A stretch of DNA of 12,504 nucleotides from an archaeon (GCA_018830205.1 JAHJSX010000030.1:1-12504); one strand, 5' to 3'. Positions 1-6,159 are shown, numbered from the stretch's first letter. The notes: a model not told the origin generated them from the sequence alone. Numbers and translations are program-made.

Positions 1-850
1 AGGCAAGTACCATGTCCATGCTGAGGGACTGCATTAGGGCCGGGCCGAATACGAAGAGGACCACCCGTACTATGCAGAATACACCTGCTTTTACGACAGC
101 GACCGCGTGCAGAAGCGCGCTTACAGGGGTGGGCGCTATCATAGCAGTTGGGAGCCAGCTGTGAAGCGGCATTAGCGCCGCCTTTGTATATCCAAGTATG
201 AAAAGGGCGAATACGACGGTAAGCAGCACGTCAGAGCCCGTTCCTGCCAGAAAACCCCCGTTTGTAAAATCAAGGGTATTTGCAACCGAGTACGTTATGA
301 CTATGGCAACCAGCTGGAAGATGATTGAAGTACCAAGAAGATATGTGAGGTATTTTTTTCCGGCCCATATGGCTTCTGGCGACTCGTCATGGATTACAAG
401 CGGGTAGGTCATGATAGTAAGCACTTCATAAAAGATGAAAAGGGTCAGAAGGTTTGCAGCAAACGCTATCCCCATCGCAGACGACAGCGCTATCGCAAAG
501 CATATGTAGTACCGTGTTTGCGCGTGCTCCTTTAAAGTCCTCATGTAGCCGATTGAATAGAGGGATGTCAAAATCCAGAGGAAAGAAGCTGTCAGGGCGA
601 AAAATATTCCAAATGGGTCGACCCTGAACTTGATATCTATGCCGGGCAAAAATGTCCAGAACGTATACTCTATTATATCTCCCCGCAGGATTAAAGGAAG
701 CATTGACGCAACTATTAAAAACTTCAAAACGCCGGCACCAAGGGTCCATGATTCGCGCAGGTTCGGGTTTTTCTTGGACCTCCATATCAGGAAAGCGGCT
801 ACAAGGGAGATGCATATCGCCATTACGGGTCTTGTGTCTTCGATTATCAC
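1..850 (-). CDS. MrpD/NuoL-like proton (cation) antiporter subunit of complex I, 5' part
   Basis: This is the N-terminal 283 codons of an antiporter-like membrane subunit; the rest lies beyond position 1. It starts at GTG (850-848), one base after the nuoK stop, with an AGGAG motif 8 bases upstream. A long hydrophobic protein carries the charged residues of the NuoL/M/N-MrpD family: Glu142 in FYEVLT (TM5 glutamate), Lys223 in GYTKAALMPLHSWLP (TM7 lysine) and Lys254 in HAVAVVKAGVF. The N-terminal part (NPNLRESWTL, then KFRVDPFGIFFALTASFLW) resembles proteins named monovalent cation/H+ antiporter subunit D more than classical NuoL, from my memory of that family. It sits where nuoL normally follows nuoK, so it is probably the first ion-pumping subunit of the complex. 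Whether it moves H+ or Na+ cannot be read here. The subfamily assignment is inference; membership of the superfamily is secure. Confidence 0.88.
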   Translation of the reverse strand, partial: MIIEDTRPVMAICISLVAAFLIWRSKKNPNLRESWTLGAGVLKFLIVASMLPLILRGDIIEYTFWTFLPGIDIKFRVDPFGIFFALTASFLWILTSLYSIGYMRTLKEHAQTRYYICFAIALSSAMGIAFAANLLTLFIFYEVLTIMTYPLVIHDESPEAIWAGKKYLTYLLGTSIIFQLVAIVITYSVANTLDFTNGGFLAGTGSDVLLTVVFALFILGYTKAALMPLHSWLPTAMIAPTPVSALLHAVAVVKAGVFCIVRVVLFVFGPALMQSLSMDMVLA

Positions 851-851
851 T

Positions 852-1157
852 TCACCATCTCCTGAACTCTCCAATCTTGGTCGTGTCAATTGTTCCATAT
901 AGCCTGTACAAATAGACAAATATTGCAAGCCCAACCGCAGCTTCTGCGGCTGCTATCGCTATGGAAAACGCCACGAGAATCTGCCCTGATATATCACCCA
1001 GGTACGTTGAGAATGCAATCAGGTTGATGTTGGCCGCGTTTAGCATCATCTCAACGCACATCAGGATTTTTACAGCGTTTCTCTGGGTCATTATGCCAAA
1101 TGCACCTATTGTAAACAGAAGCGCTGCAAGTGTCAGATAGTAATGTAGGGGTATCAA
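852..1157 (-). CDS. nuoK: NADH-quinone oxidoreductase/F420H2 dehydrogenase-like subunit K
   Basis: NuoK is the small three-helix membrane subunit of complex I, related to MrpC, and helps carry charge along the membrane arm. The 101-residue product has the normal family length and three hydrophobic segments. The segment FGIMTQRNAVKILMCVEMMLNAANINLI carries the conserved TM2 glutamate (VEMMLNA), and SIAIAAAEAAVGLAIFVYLYR carries the TM3 glutamate. The start is TTG at 1157-1155. It overlaps the stop of the upstream nuoJ piece in a TTGA arrangement, and a full AGGAGG stands 7 bases before it, so a TTG start is well supported and translation is probably coupled. The gene lies between nuoJ2 and the antiporter subunit, the usual order. 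Confidence 0.95.
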   Translation of the reverse strand: MIPLHYYLTLAALLFTIGAFGIMTQRNAVKILMCVEMMLNAANINLIAFSTYLGDISGQILVAFSIAIAAAEAAVGLAIFVYLYRLYGTIDTTKIGEFRRW

Positions 1158-1390
1158 CTTCCGGCCTCCTTTTTTGCAATGAATATCGCGCCAATCAGGG
1201 CCGCGAGAAGTACGAGCGAGATGACCTCAAATGGGAATACGAATGTTGTGAATATTGCATTTCCAATATCAATTGTGGATGGTGGGAGAACTGCAGGTTT
1301 TCCGTACCACGAAAGCTGTAGCGTCTTTACAAGAAGTGCGGCAAAAACGATAAACGTTCCAATCCCAAGCGGCCTATTCACTCTTGGCAC
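1154..1390 (-). CDS. Complex I subunit J, C-terminal piece (NuoJ2/FpoJ2-like)
   Basis: This 78-residue protein has two hydrophobic segments (GIGTFIVFAALLVKTLQL and FPFEVISLVLLAALIGAIFIAKK). It matches the C-terminal half of NuoJ, where the last helix carries a conserved glutamate as in FEVISLVLLAALIGA. Together with the preceding 89-residue gene it makes one complete NuoJ. A split J subunit is established for the Fpo complex of Methanosarcina (fpoJ1/J2), so this is probably a natural two-gene form and not a sequencing frameshift. It starts within the 3' end of the J1 gene (17-base overlap) and its stop overlaps the nuoK TTG start. TGA stop at 1156-1154. Confidence 0.82.
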   Translation of the reverse strand: MPRVNRPLGIGTFIVFAALLVKTLQLSWYGKPAVLPPSTIDIGNAIFTTFVFPFEVISLVLLAALIGAIFIAKKEAGS

Positions 1391-1643
1391 CCTCCTCTAC
1401 TTTTTCCTTTTTTGTAAGCATGATAGCAAAAATCATAAGGATTACGACGGCCCCGGCATAGACCAGAATCTGGACCATGGCAATGAATTCGGCACCGAGC
1501 ATCACAAAAAGCCCGGCAATGCTTAGAAGCATCACAGCAAGGTAAAGCGCGCTGTGGAATATCTCTTTTGACGAAATTACAAGCACTGCAGATGCCAGGA
1601 TAACAAAAGAAACTGCGAAAAAGATTGCAAGTTCAGGATTCAT
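1374..1643 (-). CDS. Complex I subunit J, N-terminal piece (NuoJ1/FpoJ1-like)
   Basis: This is the N-terminal half of the NuoJ membrane subunit, 89 residues with three hydrophobic helices. The helix around GAEFIAMVQILVYAGAVVILM is the TM3 signature of NuoJ/ND6, the segment with the pi-bulge conserved in complex I. I chose ATG 1643-1641 because the product then begins MNPELAIFF directly ahead of the first helix and a GGAGG lies just upstream. An in-frame start at 1694 would add 17 highly charged residues (ESTDLQGEKAKRRKRK) from within nuoI and looks artificial. The gene overlaps the nuoI end by 11 bases. A charged tail (TKKEKVEEGAKSE) ends the protein where the single-gene NuoJ would continue. 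Confidence 0.85.
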   Translation of the reverse strand: MNPELAIFFAVSFVILASAVLVISSKEIFHSALYLAVMLLSIAGLFVMLGAEFIAMVQILVYAGAVVILMIFAIMLTKKEKVEEGAKSE

Positions 1644-2067
1644 CTTTCTCTTCCTCCTCTTCGCCTTTTCCCCTTGCAAGTCGGTCGATTCCATATACCA
1701 AAGCCTCGCGGCTGGTGTCGCAAAACTCGTATTCTGGCGTCATGCTAAGGACTCCCTTGCCGATGCAGTGGTCTATGCAAAGCCCGCAGAACATGCACCT
1801 GCCGATGTATATGTTGAACTTGTCAATCTGCTTCTTGCCTTCCGGTGTGGTGGATACTTCAAGCTCAATGCAGTTATTTGGGCACACCCTTGCACATGCA
1901 CCGCAGCCAAGGCACCCTTCAGGATTGTATACATGAAGTCCTCTTGACCTAGCTGGAAGTTCGCGGCGCTGTTCTGGATATTGAACCGTGATCGGCTTTT
2001 TGAATACGTGCCTTAATGTTACAAGCATTGGCGCCGCGTGAACAATTTTTGAGAGTTTTGAAACCAT
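1633..2067 (-). CDS. nuoI: Complex I subunit I, 2x[4Fe-4S] ferredoxin-like protein
   Basis: NuoI carries electrons in the peripheral arm toward NuoB via two [4Fe-4S] clusters. The 144-residue product has CxxCxxCxxxC at residues 52-62, followed by Pro63, and a second CxxCxxCxxxC at residues 91-101. In known complex I these eight cysteines hold clusters N6a and N6b. The second motif is followed by Ile-Gly where Pro is usual, and an extra Cys66 is present. The N-terminal helix (residues 1-30) fits the membrane-surface helix of the family. I start at ATG 2067-2065, which follows the nuoH stop by 11 bases with an AGGTGG upstream; a longer reading from 2145 would lie within nuoH. The acidic C-terminal tail (KGEEEEEKDES) is not conserved in the family as far as I know. 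Confidence 0.95.
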   Translation of the reverse strand: MVSKLSKIVHAAPMLVTLRHVFKKPITVQYPEQRRELPARSRGLHVYNPEGCLGCGACARVCPNNCIELEVSTTPEGKKQIDKFNIYIGRCMFCGLCIDHCIGKGVLSMTPEYEFCDTSREALVYGIDRLARGKGEEEEEKDES

Positions 2068-2078
2068 TTTTTTTCCAC

Positions 2079-3068
2079 CTACAATGTCATGAATACTCCG
2101 GTTAATAGTATGTTCAAAAGCGCGAGAGGAATAAGGACCTTCCATCCAATCGCTGTCATCTGCACTATCGTTACTCTTGGCAGGGTTCCCCTAATCCACA
2201 TCAGGATGAGTATCACAACGTACATCTTCACTATGAGCACTCCTGCCTGTAAAATGAAGGGTACTGTGACAAACGGGATGTTCCAGCCGCCAAAGAACAG
2301 GAGGACCATGAGGGCTGAGGCGACTACCATGTGTATGTACTCTGCAAACAGAAGAAGACCAAATTTCATTCCAGAATATTCTGTATGAAAGCCGGCGACC
2401 AGTTCGGACTCGCTTTCAGGCATGTCAAAGGGAATACGGCCCATCTCAGCGATGGCCGCAATAAAGAATACTATGAAACCAATCGGCTGCAAAAAGACAT
2501 ACCATATATTTTCCTGTGCATGTGTTATCTCTACCAGGCTCAAGGATCCGGCAAGCGCCACGACCCCGATTATGGACAGCACAAGAGGTATTTCATAGCT
2601 AAGGGACTGGGCAACCGCACGCATTGCACCAAGTAGTGTGTATTTGTTGTTTGACCCCCAACCGGCCATAATCACAGGTATTGTACCAAGGGATAACAAT
2701 GCGATAACATACAGGATTCCGACATTCAGGTCTGAGACCATTAATCCGCTTGCAAATGGGATGGCAACCGCTGGCAAAATTGCTGCACCAAAGGCCACTG
2801 CAGGTGCAAGGGTGAATACAGCTCTGTCTGCTTTTTCTGGAATTATGTCCTCCTTTACAAACAATTTTACGGTGTCTGCAATCGGCTGGAGAAGTCCAAA
2901 CTTCCCTGCCCTGTTCGGGCCATATCTCACCTGAAGCCTTGCTATTACCTTCCTCTCAAGCCATACCAGGAATAGAACATTCAAAGATACAAACGTTATT
3001 ATGCCTGCTACACCTGCCACTCCTTTTATGAGTGCAAATACCAGAGGATTATCAAGGATGGCAATCAT
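2079..3068 (-). CDS. nuoH: Complex I subunit H (membrane arm, quinone-site entry)
   Basis: NuoH joins the membrane and peripheral arms and forms most of the quinone chamber. The 329-residue protein has about eight hydrophobic helices and all family signatures. ERKVIARLQVRYGPNRAGKFG is at residues 38-58, MRAVAQSLSYEIPL at 149-162, the acidic loop PFDMPESESELVAGFHTEY at 213-231, and WIRGTLPRV near the C-terminus. The glutamates of the acidic loop form the start of the proton path in known complex I. Length is normal for the family. Its ATG overlaps the nuoD TGA in an ATGA junction, indicating coupled translation. The same signatures occur in Fpo complexes, so the electron acceptor (menaquinone, methanophenazine or another) is not decided by this sequence. 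Confidence 0.97.
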   Translation of the reverse strand: MIAILDNPLVFALIKGVAGVAGIITFVSLNVLFLVWLERKVIARLQVRYGPNRAGKFGLLQPIADTVKLFVKEDIIPEKADRAVFTLAPAVAFGAAILPAVAIPFASGLMVSDLNVGILYVIALLSLGTIPVIMAGWGSNNKYTLLGAMRAVAQSLSYEIPLVLSIIGVVALAGSLSLVEITHAQENIWYVFLQPIGFIVFFIAAIAEMGRIPFDMPESESELVAGFHTEYSGMKFGLLLFAEYIHMVVASALMVLLFFGGWNIPFVTVPFILQAGVLIVKMYVVILILMWIRGTLPRVTIVQMTAIGWKVLIPLALLNILLTGVFMTL

Positions 3069-4186
3069 CTATCCACATCCCCCAAAACTATATCAATGCT
3101 TGCAAAATTGGCCACTACGTCGGCCAGGATGGCTCCTCTTGCAGTAGCTGGAAATGCAGAGAGATTGCAAAATGAAGGGCTCCTTATCTTTAGCCTGAAT
3201 GGGCTTTTGCTTTCCCCATCACTTACAAGATACATCGAAAGCTCCCCCCTCGGAGCTTCCGTCCTTGAATAGACCTCTCCAAAAGGCGGCTTTAAAATCT
3301 TTGGAATCTTTGCCCTGAAGTCTCCTTTTGGCAGTGCGTCAAGTGCCTGGTTTACAATGTTTATACTCTCGTATATCTCCCTTAATCTCATATTGAACCT
3401 TGCAAGGGTGTCCCCGCCCTTTTCTGTTATCACTTTGAAGTCTAGCTGGTCGTAAATAGAATAGGGGTCGTCCTTCCTGACATCGTGGGCCAAGCCGCAT
3501 GCCCTGAGATTGGCACCGGTGACGCCCATGTTTACTGCATCCTCTTTTTTCAGGATACCGACGCCCTCGCACCTTTTGAGAAATATCTCGTTGCTGTAGA
3601 AGTATTTTTTATAATCCTCGAGATATTTCGGTAAATCCTCCATTTCTTTCCTGCATTTTTCAACAAAACCGTCCGCCAGGTCGTATCTGACGCCGCCAGG
3701 CCAGATGTAACTATAGACCATCCTGCCACCGGTTGTCATCTCAAGAAGATCAAGGAGTCTTTCCCTCTCCCGGAATCCATACATCAAAACAGTCCATGCC
3801 CCTACATCCGCACCGAATGACGAAATAAAAAGAAGGTGGCTTGCAATCCTTTGAAGCTCAAGCATAATCACCCGGATATAGTCTGCTCTTTCTGGCACTT
3901 CTATCTCCATCAGCTCTTCGATTGCCTGGACGTACACCTGGTTGTTGCCAAGCGGTGCGACGTAATCCAGCCGGTCAGTGAGCGGCAGGAATTGGATATA
4001 TGTTCTGTTTTCCGCAAGCTTCTCCATTCCCCTGTGGAGATATCCAATAACCGGTTCTACCTCAAGCGCCTTTTCACCGTCCACCTTCAAAACAAGTCGG
4101 CATACACCGTGGGTGCTGGGGTGCTGGGGCCCCATATTAAGGAGCATTTCATTGGGTTTTAGCTTTGTTGTACTTAGTTGTGCCAT
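3065..4186 (-). CDS. nuoD: Complex I subunit D (49 kDa-type)
   Basis: NuoD lines the quinone site with NuoB and descends from the large subunit of [NiFe] hydrogenases. The 373-residue product has GPQHPSTHG at residues 19-27, GYLHRGMEK at 48-56, TDRLDY at 70-75 and the family C-terminus LGDVDR. The histidine in the HPSTHG loop and the tyrosine ending TDRLDY correspond to residues that contact the quinone headgroup in bacterial complex I. The paired CxxC nickel ligands of hydrogenases are absent, so this is a complex I/Fpo-type subunit and not an energy-converting hydrogenase. It starts at ATG 4186-4184, seven bases after the CBS gene, with only a weak SD (AAGAAG). It is separate from nuoC, unlike the fused NuoCD of some bacteria. 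Confidence 0.96.
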   Translation of the reverse strand: MAQLSTTKLKPNEMLLNMGPQHPSTHGVCRLVLKVDGEKALEVEPVIGYLHRGMEKLAENRTYIQFLPLTDRLDYVAPLGNNQVYVQAIEELMEIEVPERADYIRVIMLELQRIASHLLFISSFGADVGAWTVLMYGFRERERLLDLLEMTTGGRMVYSYIWPGGVRYDLADGFVEKCRKEMEDLPKYLEDYKKYFYSNEIFLKRCEGVGILKKEDAVNMGVTGANLRACGLAHDVRKDDPYSIYDQLDFKVITEKGGDTLARFNMRLREIYESINIVNQALDALPKGDFRAKIPKILKPPFGEVYSRTEAPRGELSMYLVSDGESKSPFRLKIRSPSFCNLSAFPATARGAILADVVANFASIDIVLGDVDR

Positions 4187-4193
4187 TATCTTC

Positions 4194-4583
4194 TTATTCC
4201 ATTGTTTTTAATACGTCTTTTGAGGATATCACTCCGCTTAGCTCGCCACCTTCTCCCCATACAAGGAGATGGTGAATCCCTGATATTGCCATGATTTTCA
4301 TGGCCTCATCAACAGAACTGTTCTCGAATACTTGAAGGCAAGGGTTCAACCCGCCAAATTCGCACACAGACATGTGTTTTTCTACCCCTATGTCCTTGAG
4401 GCATTTCCCAACTCCCGCATGAGAAAATATGTCTGTTTCTGTGACCATCCCTACAATTTTTTCGTCTGCTTTTACCACTACCCCCGACGTGTCCTCTTCT
4501 ATCATCCTTTCTTTTGCATCATAGAATGTCATGCCTGTTCCGATGGCCGGGATGTCTGTTCTCATAAGTTCTTTCACATTCAT
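4194..4583 (-). CDS. Tandem CBS-domain protein inside the complex I operon
   Basis: This is a 129-residue stand-alone pair of CBS domains. The first covers about residues 5-55 and ends in VGMVTETDIF; the second covers about 71-128 and ends in SGVISSKDVL. These G-x-(T/S)-x-x-D ends are the usual CBS signature, and in known CBS pairs they help bind adenosine nucleotides. No other domain and no membrane segment is present. Three cysteines (61, 74, 82) cluster in and after the linker, with His70 nearby. It lies between nuoC and nuoD with no room for its own promoter, so it is co-transcribed. Start: ATG 4583-4581 with GGTGA 5 bases upstream; a GTG at 4592, overlapping the nuoC stop, would add three residues. 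A role in sensing energy charge for the complex is inference; it could also be an unrelated passenger. Confidence 0.85.
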   Translation of the reverse strand: MNVKELMRTDIPAIGTGMTFYDAKERMIEEDTSGVVVKADEKIVGMVTETDIFSHAGVGKCLKDIGVEKHMSVCEFGGLNPCLQVFENSSVDEAMKIMAISGIHHLLVWGEGGELSGVISSKDVLKTME

Positions 4584-4588
4584 TGTTT

Positions 4589-5197
4589 TCACCAGGGTTT
4601 TGCTTTAAGTTCAAAATCTTTCCTTAGAGGGTGTCCCTTGAAATCATCTGGCAGGAGTATCCTGCGAAGATCCGGGTGGCCCTCAAATTTAATGCCCATA
4701 AGGTCATAGGTCTCGCGCTCAAGCCAGTCCGCACTCTTCCAGATGGATGTCACTGAATCTATCTTCGGGTCGTCCTTTGACACAAGCGTCCTTATGGTCA
4801 AAAGCTCGCGCTTCTCATATGACCAGATGTGATAAACGCTCTCCATCCGGTCCTCGTATTCAACGCCAGAAATGCTTGAGAGGTGGTCAAATCCCATCTC
4901 CTGCACTGTTTTTGCGACATCGAGAATGTTTTCGCCTTTGACTGCGATATAAATCCGCCGCTCCCTCTGGACCCATGCCTTTAGGACTGTGTCTCCGAGC
5001 GCTTTCTTTATCTCATCAAGTGCCTTGCTCTTTGGCACGGGCTTTTTCTTCTTGGGCTTCTCTTCTTCCGCCCCTTCTTTCTTCTCTTCGGCCTTTGGCA
5101 ATTCTTTTGGCTTTTCTTCTGTTTTTTCTGCTGGTTCTACCGTTACCTCTTCAGGCTTTGCTTCCGGCTGTTCCTCTGGCCTTTCCTCATCTGCCAT
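4589..5197 (-). CDS. nuoC: Complex I subunit C (30 kDa-type) with charged N-terminal extension
   Basis: NuoC is a peripheral-arm scaffold subunit that packs against NuoD. Residues about 59-202 form the 30 kDa domain, ending in the signature ERETYDLMGIKFEGHPDLRR followed by ILLPDDFKGHPLRKDF. Ahead of it are about 58 residues composed almost only of Glu, Lys, Pro and Ala, which should be disordered and are not part of the usual fold. I start at ATG 5197-5195, which overlaps the nuoB stop by 11 bases and has GAGAGGT upstream. An in-frame TTG at 5215 would add six residues (MRGTSQ). The gene is followed by the CBS gene instead of directly by nuoD. Confidence 0.95.
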   Translation of the reverse strand: MADEERPEEQPEAKPEEVTVEPAEKTEEKPKELPKAEEKKEGAEEEKPKKKKPVPKSKALDEIKKALGDTVLKAWVQRERRIYIAVKGENILDVAKTVQEMGFDHLSSISGVEYEDRMESVYHIWSYEKRELLTIRTLVSKDDPKIDSVTSIWKSADWLERETYDLMGIKFEGHPDLRRILLPDDFKGHPLRKDFELKAKPW

Positions 5198-5660
5198 TTG
5201 ACTTGTACCTCTCAATATCTCCGTTTTTGATTCTCTCGCGGAGCTTCATAATTCCATAAATTAATGTCTCCGGGCGCGGCGGACATCCGGGTATGTATAC
5301 ATCCACAGGTATTATCTTGTCCACGCCATCCAGAACACTGTAAGAATCGTAAAATGGGCCTCCACATATAGCGCACTCACCCATTGCAATGACATACTTT
5401 GGCTCTGGCATCTGGTCATATAGCCTCTTGACGTTAGGTGCCATCTTATCTGTCACGGTGCCTGCTACAATCATCAGGTCAGCTTGCCTTGGGGAAGCGC
5501 GAAAGAGCATCCCAAATCTCTCGAAAGTGTCGAATCGCGATGCACCTGCAGCCATCATCTCAATAGCACAGCAGGCAAGCCCAAAGGTCGCGGGCCAGAG
5601 CGACTTTTCTCGTGCCCAGCGAAACAGGAGCTTGTCCAGGGTAGTTGTTATCACATCCAT
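5187..5660 (-). CDS. nuoB: Complex I subunit B, [4Fe-4S] N2 cluster protein
   Basis: NuoB holds cluster N2, which hands electrons to quinone, and contacts NuoD and NuoI. The 157-residue product has the full ligand set: tandem Cys30-Cys31 in LACCAIEM, Cys96 in GECAICGGPF and Cys126 in IPGCPPRPE. A further cysteine, Cys99, stands where small residues such as Ser are common; it is not needed for N2. The loop ASRFDTFERFGMLFRASPRQADLMIVAG is the conserved quinone-pocket region. Length is typical of archaeal and compact bacterial forms. ATG at 5660-5658; it overlaps nuoA by 10 bases, and nuoC starts inside its last codons. Confidence 0.97.
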   Translation of the reverse strand: MDVITTTLDKLLFRWAREKSLWPATFGLACCAIEMMAAGASRFDTFERFGMLFRASPRQADLMIVAGTVTDKMAPNVKRLYDQMPEPKYVIAMGECAICGGPFYDSYSVLDGVDKIIPVDVYIPGCPPRPETLIYGIMKLRERIKNGDIERYKSNGR

Positions 5661-6010
5661 TCAAGCGCCCCCTTCTTCCAAGCGTAAGCAAGGCCTACGA
5701 CTAGCACGAAAATAAATATGAACATTTCAACGACCGCAAAAAGCCCGAGGCCTGGAAATACCAGAGCCCATGGGAAAAGAAATACAACCTCTACATCGAA
5801 CACAACAAAAAGCAGGGCAAGGAGGTAATACTGTACGTTGTGCTGAATCCTTGAGTCCCCAAAAGGCAGTATACTGCACTCATAGGTGACGTACTTTTCT
5901 GGCTCTGGTTTTGCAGGCCGCAGAAGACTTGACACTAAAAGTATAATTAAGGGAAAAGCTAGTCCCACCACAACAAAAATAGCTACTGGTAGGTAGTCAT
6001 ACTGGAGCAA
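5651..6010 (-). CDS. nuoA: Complex I subunit A, first gene of the operon
   Basis: NuoA is a three-helix membrane subunit that folds around NuoH at the quinone chamber. The 119-residue protein has helices near residues 8-30, 62-82 and 88-110. It carries the family loop with YECSILPFGDSRIQHNVQYYLLALLFVVFDVEVVFLFPW, where the cysteine of YECS and the acidic residues of FDVEVVFLFPW are the usual landmarks. The start is TTG at 6010-6008, preceded by AGGAGGAGGT ending 5 bases before it. No ATG is available in this frame near the N-terminus, so TTG is the best start. It opens the operon, and the control elements lie between 6011 and 6159. Confidence 0.96.
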   Translation of the reverse strand: MLQYDYLPVAIFVVVGLAFPLIILLVSSLLRPAKPEPEKYVTYECSILPFGDSRIQHNVQYYLLALLFVVFDVEVVFLFPWALVFPGLGLFAVVEMFIFIFVLVVGLAYAWKKGALEWM

Positions 6011-6025
6011 TATCTACCTCCTCCT

Positions 6026-6049
6026 TCACGAATCTGCCTCCGTCTCCAC
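6026..6049 (-). other. Possible 7-codon leader ORF upstream of nuoA
   Basis: A GTG at 6049-6047 opens a short frame coding for seven residues (V-E-T-E-A-D-S) and ends at TGA 6028-6026, immediately before the nuoA SD. It has its own AGGAGG at 6058-6063 with 8-base spacing. The frame therefore has start, stop and ribosome site in the right places, but eight codons can arise by chance in a purine-rich leader. It may be a translated leader, a standby ribosome site, or nothing. Confidence 0.25.
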
Positions 6050-6086
6050 AAAGTCTTCCTCCTTCAACCGCAATTCGTATCTTTTA

Positions 6087-6102
6087 TCTTATAAGCATTT
6101 GG
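6087..6102 (-). promoter_or_regulatory. BRE/TATA promoter of the complex I operon
   Basis: On the minus strand CCAAAT (6102-6097, BRE-like) is followed after two bases by TTATAAGA (6094-6087, TATA-like). This spacing fits archaeal core promoters. Transcription would then start near 6064-6066, giving a leader of about 55 bases before nuoA. It is the only good TATA-like match I see between dim2 and nuoA. Confidence 0.6.
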
Positions 6103-6118
6103 GAGTATGTATGTTTTA

Positions 6119-6132
6119 TGCACAATTGTGCA
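6119..6132 (-). promoter_or_regulatory. Perfect 14-bp palindrome upstream of the complex I promoter
   Basis: TGCACAATTGTGCA reads identically on both strands. It lies 17 bases upstream of the BRE-like element, a position where archaeal activators and some repressors bind. Perfect symmetry in an intergenic gap suggests a dimeric regulator site. Which regulator binds is not visible. A stem-loop role is less likely because no loop is left in the repeat. Confidence 0.5.
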
Positions 6133-6151
6133 CACACTAATTTTGACTTCG

Positions 6152-6158
6152 AAAAAAA
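6152..6158 (-). terminator. T-run terminator after dim2
   Basis: On the minus strand seven consecutive T residues (GCTTTTTTTC) follow the dim2 stop codon by one base. Oligo-T tracts on the coding strand are sufficient terminators in many archaea. This would separate the translation cluster transcript from the complex I promoter downstream. Confidence 0.5.
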
Positions 6159-6159
6159 G

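Noticed and set aside
426..815. Open frame of 129 codons on the minus strand overlapping the antiporter gene
   Set aside because: It is out of frame with a gene that has clear NuoL/MrpD signatures, and its product has no recognisable domain and a mixed composition.
2068..2145. N-terminal extension of nuoI starting inside nuoH
   Set aside because: The added 26 residues do not resemble NuoI, while ATG 2067 has an AGGTGG motif and follows the nuoH stop.
3065..4186. nuoD considered as the large subunit of an energy-converting [NiFe] hydrogenase
   Set aside because: The two CxxC nickel-ligand motifs are missing, and the GPQHPSTHG and LGDVDR motifs with NuoA and NuoI companions point to complex I/Fpo.
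4989..5201. Plus-strand frame with a hydrophobic Ser/Phe/Ala-rich product that looks like a membrane protein
   Set aside because: It is the antisense of the Glu/Lys-rich nuoC extension; GAA/GAG and AAA/AAG codons read backwards give Phe, Ser and Leu.
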